Positions 17,505-25,173 of a DNA stretch of 64,000 bases are shown here, in pieces. Made by a program: the position numbers and the translations under genes. The stretch is from Flavobacterium sp. KJJ (lineage in GTDB: Bacteria; Bacteroidota; Bacteroidia; Flavobacteriales; Flavobacteriaceae): contig NZ_JARP01000004.1 in the NCBI RefSeq assembly GCF_000708595.2, positions 124,001-188,000 of the forward strand, given 5' to 3'. The notes under the pieces are model-generated. The model made no database searches and was not told the DNA's origin. It worked only from the letters and a program-made list of their open reading frames with translations. Within the stretch, counting starts at the first letter, position 1. The number at the start of each line of letters is the position of its first letter.

Positions 17505-18494
17505 TTAAACCTTTTTATTTAAAAGTGCTTTAAGTGTAGTTTGAAGTTCCTCTCCGCGAAGATTTCTTGCTACAATAATTCCTTTTGAATCAATTAAATA
17601 ATTAGCCGGAATTGCTCTTACACCATATAATTTAGCGATTGTGCTGTTCCAAAAGGTTAATTCAGAAACCTGAATCCAGTTTAAACCATCATCCTGAATT
17701 CCTTTTACCCAGTTTTCTTTCTTTTTATCCAAAGAAACGCCCACAATATTGAATCCTTTGTCGTGAAATTCTTTGTAAGCAGCTACAATATTTGGATTTT
17801 CTTTTCGGCATGGTCCGCACCATGAAGCCCAAAAATCGATTAAAGTATAGCCTTTTAAATTTTCAGAAAGCTGAACTGATTTTCCTTCAGGATTCTTACC
17901 TATAAAATCTGGTGCTTTTTTGCCAATCTGTAATCCGTTTAAAACCGTTACAAGTTCTTTTAGTTCTTTCACGTAAGTGGTATTTTGCTGGCTTTTATCA
18001 AGTAAAGCTATATTTGCCAAAATTTGATCTGGTGTTAATCTGTACGACCAATTTCGATATAACACATAGGCAGAAACAATAGAATTTGGATGCTCTGTAA
18101 TAAATTTGCTGATTTCGATGTCATTCTCTTTTCTATAAGCATCGAATAATTCCTGAGAAACTGATCCCTCAACCACTGAAGCGCTGTAATATTTTTTTGG
18201 ACTTAATTTTACGGTAATTGGTCCTTTTTCTAAGAAAATATAAAATGGCGAATTTTCTGTATTAACACTTAAACCATAAAGTTCAGGAGTTTGTACTTTT
18301 GTTTTGAAAGCAAATTTTCCGTCTACAACTTTTACTGAATCTATCGTAGTAAACATTTTGTTGTGGAATTTTTGCAGGTAAACATAATTTGCTACTGTAT
18401 CTATAACAGTTCCTTTTAATTGTAAATTATTTTCTTGCGCCTGAGTTTGGGTAAAGCCAAGAAATAAAGCAAAACCGATTAGTATCTTTTTCAT
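17505..18494 (-). CDS. TlpA-like thiol-disulfide oxidoreductase with DUF4369 domain
   Basis: A 329-aa exported protein. A signal peptide covers residues 1-19 (MKKILIGFALFLGFTQTQA). A beta-rich DUF4369 domain spans about 24-115. The C-terminal thioredoxin/AhpC-TSA domain runs from about 192 to 329, with the redox motif WASWCGPCRKE (Cys226, Cys229). It likely acts in the periplasm, reducing or exchanging disulfides; partners are unknown. Its 5' leader is unusually long and carries a SAM-I aptamer about 290 nt upstream, so it may be part of a sulfur or methionine response. Confidence 0.88.
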   Translation of the reverse strand: MKKILIGFALFLGFTQTQAQENNLQLKGTVIDTVANYVYLQKFHNKMFTTIDSVKVVDGKFAFKTKVQTPELYGLSVNTENSPFYIFLEKGPITVKLSPKKYYSASVVEGSVSQELFDAYRKENDIEISKFITEHPNSIVSAYVLYRNWSYRLTPDQILANIALLDKSQQNTTYVKELKELVTVLNGLQIGKKAPDFIGKNPEGKSVQLSENLKGYTLIDFWASWCGPCRKENPNIVAAYKEFHDKGFNIVGVSLDKKKENWVKGIQDDGLNWIQVSELTFWNSTIAKLYGVRAIPANYLIDSKGIIVARNLRGEELQTTLKALLNKKV

Positions 18495-18645
18495 TTGGTT
18501 TGGATTTTAAATTGAATTTTAAGTATAATTTGTTGTCGTTTAGTTTAAAATTGGACAAAAGAATTCTTCTGTCACTTTTAGAATGGCCTTTATCAAATGT
18601 TGTAAAAACAGAAAAAGGGGATTAAAATTATCAGCTTCACATTCG

Positions 18646-18662
18646 GAAAACTATGAGTTTTC
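18646..18662 (-). repeat. Small hairpin across the sORF stop codon
   Basis: GAAAACT (18646-18652) and AGTTTTC (18656-18662) are perfect inverted arms with a 3-nt loop. Not GC-rich and with no U tract directly after it, so it is not a standard terminator. Confidence 0.4.
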
Positions 18663-18722
18663 TGTGAATAATAGTTTAGTGTGTTCGGGATTAGCTTGTA
18701 AAAATAATGGCTCATTCTTCAT
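18651..18722 (-). CDS. Possible 23-aa leader reading frame in the SAM-riboswitch transcript
   Basis: On the minus strand, ATG at 18722 opens MKNEPLFLQANPEHTKLLFT plus ENS, then TAG. It lies between the SAM-I aptamer (61 nt downstream of it) and the tlpA-like gene (157 nt before its ATG). A 7-bp inverted repeat (GAAAACT/AGTTTTC, 18646-18662) overlaps the stop codon. I recognise no homologue. It could be a leader peptide, a remnant of a lost methionine-pathway gene, or chance. Confidence 0.35.
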   Translation of the reverse strand: MKNEPLFLQANPEHTKLLFTENS

Positions 18723-18782
18723 CTTAATTGTAAAAGTTTTAAATAATTAATGAGCTTATTCAGATTTTCTTAGGAAATCGTT

Positions 18783-18878
18783 CTTATCTGTCCGCCAAAG
18801 CGGAAGGATTTAGCACCTTATTTGGCAACAGGTTGCTAAGACTTCATAGGGCCTACTCCCTCAGTCTTTCTGGATAAG
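18783..18878 (-). promoter_or_regulatory. SAM-I (S-box) riboswitch aptamer
   Basis: Read on the minus strand, the segment keeps the S-box layout. P1 is CTTATC (18878-18873) with GATAAG (18788-18783). The kink-turn side has GACTGAGGGA, and then come the conserved GGCCCTATGAAG, GCAACC, AGGTGCTAA and TCC blocks. P4 is a hairpin, CCGC with GCGG (18792-18803). SAM-I aptamers bind S-adenosylmethionine and normally shut off methionine or sulfur genes. The next annotated minus-strand gene is the TlpA-like oxidoreductase, about 290 nt away. No clear terminator follows the aptamer, so the expression platform may be translational or the arrangement rearranged. Confidence 0.92.
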
Positions 18879-18903
18879 TCATGCAAAATTTTCTTTGCTG
18901 ATG

Positions 18904-18911
18904 CAAATATA
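18904..18911 (-). promoter_or_regulatory. -7 promoter element before the SAM riboswitch
   Basis: TATATTTG on the minus strand matches TAnnTTTG and would start transcription about 20 nt before the aptamer. No TTG is found at the usual -33 distance, so the assignment is partial. Confidence 0.45.
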
Positions 18912-19123
18912 TACAAATTCTACATAATTAGTATAGTTTAAAAAAAGTTTTTTTTAAAAAGTTTAAAAATAAAATCTTAAAAGAACTTTATAGACTTAAT
19001 ATCAATAAATTAAAATCACTGAACAATTAAGTATTATTAAATAAACTGTTCATCGTATTAACTTGCAAAAGTGAATTAGATTAAATCGTGTATAAAGTGT
19101 TAATATAATGGAGTCATAAAAAA
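18912..19123. other. AT-rich gap upstream of the SAM riboswitch
   Basis: About 210 nt with A/T tracts (AAAAAAGTTTTTTTT near 18941-18956). No reading frame or further structured element is apparent. Confidence 0.4.
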
Positions 19124-19153
19124 ACAGCGATCTCTTAAATCGCTGTTTTTTTT
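19124..19153 (-). terminator. Terminator of the mannose-glycan cluster
   Basis: ACAGCGAT (19124-19131) pairs with ATCGCTGT (19139-19146). The flanking A run reads as a U tract on the minus strand just beyond the glycosylasparaginase stop; a T run lies on the other side. Confidence 0.85.
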
Positions 19154-19166
19154 ATATTTTTAAATT

Positions 19167-20168
19167 TTATTTTAGAAAAAAATCGGCATCAATTAATCGA
19201 TTTCCTGTGTCATCATAAACGGCGTAATTAAAACCTCCCTGAACACAGTACGATCCGTATTCCCCCTCTTTATTTAAAGCAATAAATCCGACTTGAATAT
19301 CTTTTAATTCTTTGTTTCTGTTTTTGGTCAATTTTACAATTCGGGCAACTGCTTCTTCACAGGCTTTTTGAGGCGATTTCCCTTGACGCATTAATTCAAC
19401 GACCAAATGACAGCCTGTAATTCTAATAACTTCTTCACCATGGCCTGTTGCTGTTGCTGCACCAATTTCATTATCAACATACAAACCAGCTCCAATAATT
19501 GGCGAATCACCCACACGGCCGTGCATTTTAAAAGCCATACCGCTTGTCGTACACGCCCCTGAAAGATTTCCGTTAGCGTCTAACGCAATCATACCAATTG
19601 TATCGTGATTTTCTATATTAGCAATAGGTTTGTATTTACTGTCTTTCAGCCATTCTTTCCATTCTTTTTCAGATTCTTCGACTAGTAAATTTTCTTTCTT
19701 AAAACCTTGTTCCAATGCAAATTGCAAAGCTCCATCACCAACCAGCATAACGTGAGGTGTTTTTTCCATTACAGCTCTTGCAACTGAAATTGGATGTTTA
19801 ATAAATTCAAGACAAGCCACTGAGCCAATATTAGCATTTTGATCCATAATACAAGCGTCAAGGGTTACACGGCCATCTCTGTCGGGACGTCCGCCATAAC
19901 CTACGCTTCTTTCTTTTGGATCGCCTTCCGGAATTTTAACTCCTGCTTCTACCGCATCTAATGCAGTTCCTTTTTTATTTAGAACTTCCCATGCGGCTTC
20001 ATTTGCCTGAATTCCAAATCTCCAAGTAGAAAGTACAATAGGTTTCTTTCCTTTTTTAGAAACCACTATTTTTTCATCTTCTGAATTTCTGTTGAAAGAT
20101 TGCAACGCCACAGCTACAGAAGCTATTGCCGTTGTTTTTATAAAATTTCTACGATTTGAGTTTGCCAT
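19167..20168 (-). CDS. N4-(beta-N-acetylglucosaminyl)-L-asparaginase (glycosylasparaginase)
   Basis: A 333-aa Ntn-hydrolase that cleaves the GlcNAc-Asn bond of N-glycoproteins. The autocatalytic nucleophile is Thr190 in IENHDTIGMIALD, the precursor cleavage site. Downstream substrate-binding motifs are GRVGDSPIIGAGLY and ATGHGEEVIR. The start MANSNRRNFIKTTAIASVAV is a Tat-like signal, so it is probably exported to the periplasm. It is the last gene of the minus-strand cluster with GH125, GH92 and a beta-mannosidase, and fits the final step of N-glycan breakdown. The gap to the ROK gene is about 105 nt. Confidence 0.92.
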   Translation of the reverse strand: MANSNRRNFIKTTAIASVAVALQSFNRNSEDEKIVVSKKGKKPIVLSTWRFGIQANEAAWEVLNKKGTALDAVEAGVKIPEGDPKERSVGYGGRPDRDGRVTLDACIMDQNANIGSVACLEFIKHPISVARAVMEKTPHVMLVGDGALQFALEQGFKKENLLVEESEKEWKEWLKDSKYKPIANIENHDTIGMIALDANGNLSGACTTSGMAFKMHGRVGDSPIIGAGLYVDNEIGAATATGHGEEVIRITGCHLVVELMRQGKSPQKACEEAVARIVKLTKNRNKELKDIQVGFIALNKEGEYGSYCVQGGFNYAVYDDTGNRLIDADFFLK

Positions 20169-20273
20169 AATTAGATAAAATTTAAAACCATAAGTAATGT
20201 AACAACATATAAAGAATTGTAATATAATTTTATATTACGTTAAACAATTTAAACCTTAGTAAATTTAAAAAAA

Positions 20274-21176
20274 CTATGCTTTATAAAGCATACTTGCCGC
20301 ACCTAATAATGCCGCCGCTTCATTATCTGTAGAAACAGTAATCTTGATTTCCATTCCTGCTTCTTTGATTTTTTTATTGAAACTCGGCAGAAAAAATTCG
20401 CTGGCGTTGGCTATTTTTCCACCAATAATAAAACTGTCAGCGCCAAATTTTTCTAACCACGGAATTACGATTGACGCCAAATCTTCTCCCATTTCTTCAA
20501 AGGCCTTTTTAGCATGTTCATCTTCGGCTAAAGCCAAATTAAAAAGTTCTAAACCGTCATTTAGATTTTGACCTGTCAACTTTTTGTAGCGACGTAGAAG
20601 ACCTCTCGCTGAAACATAATCTTCAGCAATACTTTCTTTAAAAGGAATATTATAAATTTCGCCGTCTGCAGGAACTAATTCTCCCGAAGAAATAGAAATT
20701 CCATTGTCTATGAAACAAGCTCCAAGTCCAGTTCCGAGTGTAATCGCCATTACTTTTTTAGAAAGATTTGCAGCATCTTTATGCACTTCTCCTTTTCCAA
20801 AACAAACTGCATCGTTTTCAAAAAGAATTGGAAATTCACTTGAAAGATTAAGTGTGCCTTGAATTAAATAACGAACATTTAAACCGTAAAAATGCTCATA
20901 TTTAGATTGATCTTTTATCCAGCAAAGTCCGTTAGCATAATCAAACGGTCCAGGCATGCAGACAGCCAAACCTTTTATTTCTTCAACTTCCGAATTTTTT
21001 ACCGAAGTTCGAATCGATTTTTCCCAAATAGACATTACTGCTTCAACCGGCATATTCGAATCAAAAAATTCTTTATGCAATGAAGGGTCGATTACTTGCA
21101 TGTTTATAATATCTATAATTGCTGTGGTAATGTGTGTTCCTCCAATGTCTATTCCTACTGCATATTCTTTATTCAT
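20274..21176 (-). CDS. ROK-family sugar kinase
   Basis: A 300-aa actin-fold kinase of the ROK family. The phosphate-1 loop is GIDIGGTHITTAIIDI (residues 8-23). ENDAVCFG carries the catalytic-base region, and LGTGLGACFIDNG is the second ATP loop. The zinc-binding CxCGxxGC motif of most ROK kinases is absent: the matching region reads PADGEIYNIPFKESIAEDYV. The substrate is a hexose such as glucose, mannose or GlcNAc; mannose fits the locus but cannot be proved. Cytoplasmic. It sits between the glycosylasparaginase and GH125 genes. Confidence 0.85.
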   Translation of the reverse strand: MNKEYAVGIDIGGTHITTAIIDIINMQVIDPSLHKEFFDSNMPVEAVMSIWEKSIRTSVKNSEVEEIKGLAVCMPGPFDYANGLCWIKDQSKYEHFYGLNVRYLIQGTLNLSSEFPILFENDAVCFGKGEVHKDAANLSKKVMAITLGTGLGACFIDNGISISSGELVPADGEIYNIPFKESIAEDYVSARGLLRRYKKLTGQNLNDGLELFNLALAEDEHAKKAFEEMGEDLASIVIPWLEKFGADSFIIGGKIANASEFFLPSFNKKIKEAGMEIKITVSTDNEAAALLGAASMLYKA

Positions 21177-21252
21177 TCTGTATTTTTTTGAATTGAACCA
21201 TTAAGAAATGAAGTTTCTGAATTCTTAATCTTTTAATGGCTAGTATTTTATT

Positions 21253-22713
21253 TTAGATATTCTTGTCTTTTAATATTTGAGGATACTTAATGCTTGTATG
21301 AACAATCATTTCGCCAAAAAGTGTATTTGCCCAAGCAAACCATTTTCTGGTAAACTTCGCAACATCATCTTTATGAAATGATTCGTGCATAAAACCGGTA
21401 TCCGCATTTGTTTTGATCAAATTGCTGATGCACATTTTAATCTCTTTTTCATCAACACTTGTAATCGCTCTCAAAACAATACTCATTGGCCAAATCGTAT
21501 CGACTCCTGTATGTGGACCGCCAATTCCTTCCCCTGCTTTTCCTTTATAGAAAAACGGATTATTTTCTGAAAGTACCACTTTTCTGGTATTCAAATAAAG
21601 CTGATTATCTGGTTCAATAGCACCTAAATATGGCAATGATAATAAAGACGGAACATTGGCATCATCCATCATATGGAAACTTCCGTATCCGTTTACTTCA
21701 AAAGCAATAATTTTTCCGAATTTTGGATGTTCGATGATTCCATTTTCTTCTAAACCTTTCTGAACCTGATCTTTTAATTCTTTTGCTTTTGCTACTAAAT
21801 CTTTGTCTAAAAGCGCTGGCAAAGAGAATATTTCGATCAAGTAACCTAAAACTTCAATAGCAAACATATTACTCGGAATTAAATACCCAAATAAAGTACT
21901 GTCATCACTTGGCCTAAAAGTCGAAACAATTAAGCCACAAGGTTTTACCGGATATCCGTAACCGCCTAACGGCACGCCATCAGTAGCCCAGGCTGTTGTT
22001 CTTTGAAAGCTGTACGGGCCTTTATCGTTCCAGCGCTGCTGTTCTTTAAAAGTCTGTAAAACCAAAAGCATAGCTTCTTTCCACTTGCTATCGAACAAAC
22101 TGATATCACCTGTTGCCGCCCAGTAGCCGTGCGCCAATCGCACAGGATAACACAAACTGTCAATCTCCCATTTTCGTTCGTGAATTCCGGGCTGCATTTT
22201 AGTTATGTCATTTTTCCACTCGCTTACTTTTGTAAAATCTTTATAAAAAGCATTTGCATACGGATCGAGCAAGATACATTTTGCTTGACGGTTGATTACA
22301 CCTTTTACTAATTCTGCCAGTTTTTTATCTTCTTTTACAAACGGAATATAAGGCCAGATTTGAGCTGTACTGTCGCGCAGCCACATCGCATCAATATCGC
22401 CGGTGATTACATAAGTATCTGGTTTTCCATCGATAATTTCAAAATCAACAGTTGTATCTAAAGTATTTGGAAAACAGTTTTCGAACAGCCAAGCCAATTC
22501 AGGATTCGCAATTTGTTTTTTAATTCGGACAATTGCGGCTTCAATCGCTGGACTTGTAAATTTTCTTTCTGCCAAAGGAGGTCTTTTGCTGATAAAATCT
22601 TTAAGCGCAAAATTGAAACTATCTGATTGCATTGCAAAAACATCGGTTTGAATAGCCAATAATCCAGCTGAAAAAATTCCAGTATTTTTTATAAATTTTC
22701 TACGTGAATTCAT
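21253..22713 (-). CDS. GH125 exo-alpha-1,6-mannosidase
   Basis: A 486-aa (alpha/alpha)6-barrel enzyme of the former DUF1237 family. Family members are metal-independent inverting exo-alpha-1,6-mannosidases. Family signatures are YVITGDIDAMWLRDSTAQ (about 115-132), GPYSFQRTTAWATDGVP, and GIGGPHTGVDTIWPMSIV near the C-terminus. The start MNSRRKFIKNTGIFSAGLLA is Tat-like, so it is probably periplasmic. It is directly behind the first GH92 gene (5 nt between stop and start), so the two are co-expressed. Role: removes alpha-1,6-mannose from partly trimmed N-glycans. Confidence 0.93.
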   Translation of the reverse strand: MNSRRKFIKNTGIFSAGLLAIQTDVFAMQSDSFNFALKDFISKRPPLAERKFTSPAIEAAIVRIKKQIANPELAWLFENCFPNTLDTTVDFEIIDGKPDTYVITGDIDAMWLRDSTAQIWPYIPFVKEDKKLAELVKGVINRQAKCILLDPYANAFYKDFTKVSEWKNDITKMQPGIHERKWEIDSLCYPVRLAHGYWAATGDISLFDSKWKEAMLLVLQTFKEQQRWNDKGPYSFQRTTAWATDGVPLGGYGYPVKPCGLIVSTFRPSDDSTLFGYLIPSNMFAIEVLGYLIEIFSLPALLDKDLVAKAKELKDQVQKGLEENGIIEHPKFGKIIAFEVNGYGSFHMMDDANVPSLLSLPYLGAIEPDNQLYLNTRKVVLSENNPFFYKGKAGEGIGGPHTGVDTIWPMSIVLRAITSVDEKEIKMCISNLIKTNADTGFMHESFHKDDVAKFTRKWFAWANTLFGEMIVHTSIKYPQILKDKNI

Positions 22714-22718
22714 CGTAT

Positions 22719-25034
22719 TTATTTTGAAGTTGAATAAGAATATGGAAAAGCGCTTGCTGCTGTTCCTCTTTGTAAATTAGGTTCGCTGCTCATATCAAAA
22801 TTTAATTCACCGCCCTTTAATACATCAAAATGATTGATATAATTTTTAGAGAAAGCCGAATTATTCCATTTTAAATCCTGCACATATTTGTTGGTTTCAG
22901 AATTTTTTGGAGCATTGATAATCAATTGTTTTCCATTTTCTAATTGTAAAGTCACTTTCTTAAACAATGGCGCACCGAGCACGTACTCGTCTGTTGCCGG
23001 ACAAACCGGATAAAATCCCATAGCAGAGAAAATATACCAAGCCGAAGTCTGTCCATTATCTTCATCGCCGCAATAACCGTCTGGAGTTGGTTTGTATAAA
23101 CGATTCATTACTTCTCTCGACCAATATTGTGTTTTCCAAGGTTCGCCTGCATAATTGTATAAATAAATCATGTGCTGAATGGGCTGGTTTCCGTGCGCAT
23201 ATTGTCCCATATTCATGATCTGCATTTCGCGAATTTCATGAATTACAGATCCGTAATACGTATCATCAAAAACGGGTGGAGTTGTAAATACGGCATCTAG
23301 TTTAGCTGTAAAATTTTTCTGTCCGCCCATTAAATCAATCAAACCCTGAACATCATGAAATACGCTCCAGCTGTAATGCATGGCATTTCCTTCTGTAAAA
23401 GCATCTCCCCATTTTAACGGATTGAAATTTTTTGGAAAACTTCCGTCTTTATTTCTACCGCTCATAAAACCAATTTCAGGATTATAAAGATTTTTATAAT
23501 TCATCATTCGCTTTTCGTATAAACTAATTTCTTTTTTAGGACGATTTAAAGCTTTGGCTAATTTCCAAATGGCAAAATCGTCATAAGCATATTCTAATGT
23601 TCGTGCTGCATTTTCATTGATTTTTACATCGTAAGGAACATAACCTAAAGTATTGTAATAGGTAACTCCTGTTCTTCCAACAGCATCTAGCGGACCTTCA
23701 TTATTGGCACCATGAACTAAGGCATCGTATAAAGTATTGATATCGTAACCGCGCAAACCTTTTATATAAGCCTCAGAAACTACTGAAGCCGAATTATTAC
23801 CTACCATTACATTTCTAAAACCCGGACTTGACCATTCCGGCAAAAAGCCGCCTTCTTTATAATCATTAATCAAACCTTCCTGCATTTCTTTATTAGTAGA
23901 AGGATAAACCAAATTCAGCAACGGATATAAGGCTCTAAAAGTATCCCAAAAACCGGTTCCCGCATACATATATCCCGGCAAAACATTTCCGTTGTACGGA
24001 CTATAATGTACTGTTTCTCCTTTTGCATTTATTTCATATTGCTTTTGTGGGAAACAAGTTGCGCGGTATAGACAAGAATAAAACGTTTTTAATTGGTCTT
24101 CGCTTCCACCTTCGGCAGTCAGTTTTCCTAATACTTTATTCCATTCTGCTTTTGATGCTGCAACAGTTTCCTTGAAAGAAGCATTTCCTAATTCTTTCAA
24201 ATTTAGTTCTGCCTGTTCTGGACTTATAAATGAAGAAGCTACTTTTACATTTATAATTTCGCCTTTTTTGGTTTTAAAACCAACAACAGCACCTGCGTGA
24301 TTGTCTTGTAATTCTAGTTTGTCTTTTTCTAAACCTTTATCATTCCACGTAGAATTTGAGGCAAAAGGTTTATCAAAAATCAGTACAAAATAGTTTTTGA
24401 AATTCGTTGGAACTCCTCCACTATTTCGTGTTGTATAACCAATGATTTTATTTTCTGATGGAATAATTTTAACGTAAGAACCTTTGTCAAAAGCATCAAT
24501 CACGATAGAAGATTGTTCATTTTCAGGAAAAGTAATTTGAAAATGCGCCGCTCTTTCTGTCGCTGTAATTTCTGTTGTTACATCATAATCTGCCAGATAA
24601 ACGCTATAGTAATATGGTTTTGAAACTTCGGCTTTATGACTGAACCAGCTTGCTCTGTCCGCTTCCGCGAAAGCCAATTTACCCGTTACCGGCATAATCG
24701 AAAACTGACCGTAATCGTTCATCCACGGCGATGGCTGATGCGTTTGTTTAAATCCTCTAATTTTTTCGGCAGTATAAATATAAGACCATCCGTCTCCCAT
24801 TTTACCAGTTTGCGGTGTCCAGAAATTCATTCCCCAAGGTCGGCAAATCGCTGGATAAGTATTTCCGTTAGAAAGACTGTGCAAAGATTGTGTTCCCATT
24901 AACGGATTCACATATTCTACCGGATCTAAAGTTTTGACTTGTGCATTTACGAAAACGCAGCACTGCAGTATTCCTAAAAAAATTAAACTCTTTATTTTCA
25001 TGTTCTTTTTTATTATCCTAACAGTTTTTTTCAA
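22719..25034 (-). CDS. GH92 alpha-mannosidase (copy 1)
   Basis: A 771-aa calcium-dependent inverting exo-alpha-mannosidase. Residues to about 31 form an exported N-terminus (KSLIFLGILQCCVFVNAQ). The N-terminal beta-sandwich starts EYVNPLMGTQSLHSLSNGNT. The (alpha/alpha)6 domain has TGFWDTFRALYPLL, EGNAMHYSWSVFHDVQG and the family hallmark GDEDNGQTSAWYIFSAMGFY. The length is typical of GH92. It shares only the family framework with copy 2, so the two may prefer different linkages (for example alpha-1,2 versus alpha-1,3). A CCTAACAG repeat lies just upstream of its start. Confidence 0.95.
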   Translation of the reverse strand: MKKTVRIIKKNMKIKSLIFLGILQCCVFVNAQVKTLDPVEYVNPLMGTQSLHSLSNGNTYPAICRPWGMNFWTPQTGKMGDGWSYIYTAEKIRGFKQTHQPSPWMNDYGQFSIMPVTGKLAFAEADRASWFSHKAEVSKPYYYSVYLADYDVTTEITATERAAHFQITFPENEQSSIVIDAFDKGSYVKIIPSENKIIGYTTRNSGGVPTNFKNYFVLIFDKPFASNSTWNDKGLEKDKLELQDNHAGAVVGFKTKKGEIINVKVASSFISPEQAELNLKELGNASFKETVAASKAEWNKVLGKLTAEGGSEDQLKTFYSCLYRATCFPQKQYEINAKGETVHYSPYNGNVLPGYMYAGTGFWDTFRALYPLLNLVYPSTNKEMQEGLINDYKEGGFLPEWSSPGFRNVMVGNNSASVVSEAYIKGLRGYDINTLYDALVHGANNEGPLDAVGRTGVTYYNTLGYVPYDVKINENAARTLEYAYDDFAIWKLAKALNRPKKEISLYEKRMMNYKNLYNPEIGFMSGRNKDGSFPKNFNPLKWGDAFTEGNAMHYSWSVFHDVQGLIDLMGGQKNFTAKLDAVFTTPPVFDDTYYGSVIHEIREMQIMNMGQYAHGNQPIQHMIYLYNYAGEPWKTQYWSREVMNRLYKPTPDGYCGDEDNGQTSAWYIFSAMGFYPVCPATDEYVLGAPLFKKVTLQLENGKQLIINAPKNSETNKYVQDLKWNNSAFSKNYINHFDVLKGGELNFDMSSEPNLQRGTAASAFPYSYSTSK

Positions 25035-25105
25035 ACCTTTTAGGTATTATATATTTAGTTGTAAAATTTAAATCTATACCTAACAGGTATTAAAAACCTT
25101 TTAGG
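25017..25105. repeat. Two CCTAACAG / CCTTTTAGG inverted-repeat units
   Basis: CCTAACAG (25017-25024) with CCTTTTAGG (25036-25044), and CCTAACAGG (25079-25087) with CCTTTTAGG (25097-25105), form two imperfect hairpins in tandem between the two GH92 genes. Confidence 0.55.
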
Positions 25106-25143
25106 AAAACTTAAAGCCCCCGATTCCTTAAATCTTAAATCTA

Positions 25144-25159
25144 TCCCGAGACTTCGGGA
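25144..25159. repeat. TCCCGA-TTCGGGA dispersed palindrome (copy 1)
   Basis: A 16-nt near-palindrome TCCCGAGACTTCGGGA, preceded by AAATCTA. A close relative with the same flank type lies at 63248-63263. Confidence 0.6.
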
Positions 25160-25173
25160 ATAAAATCAAAAAT

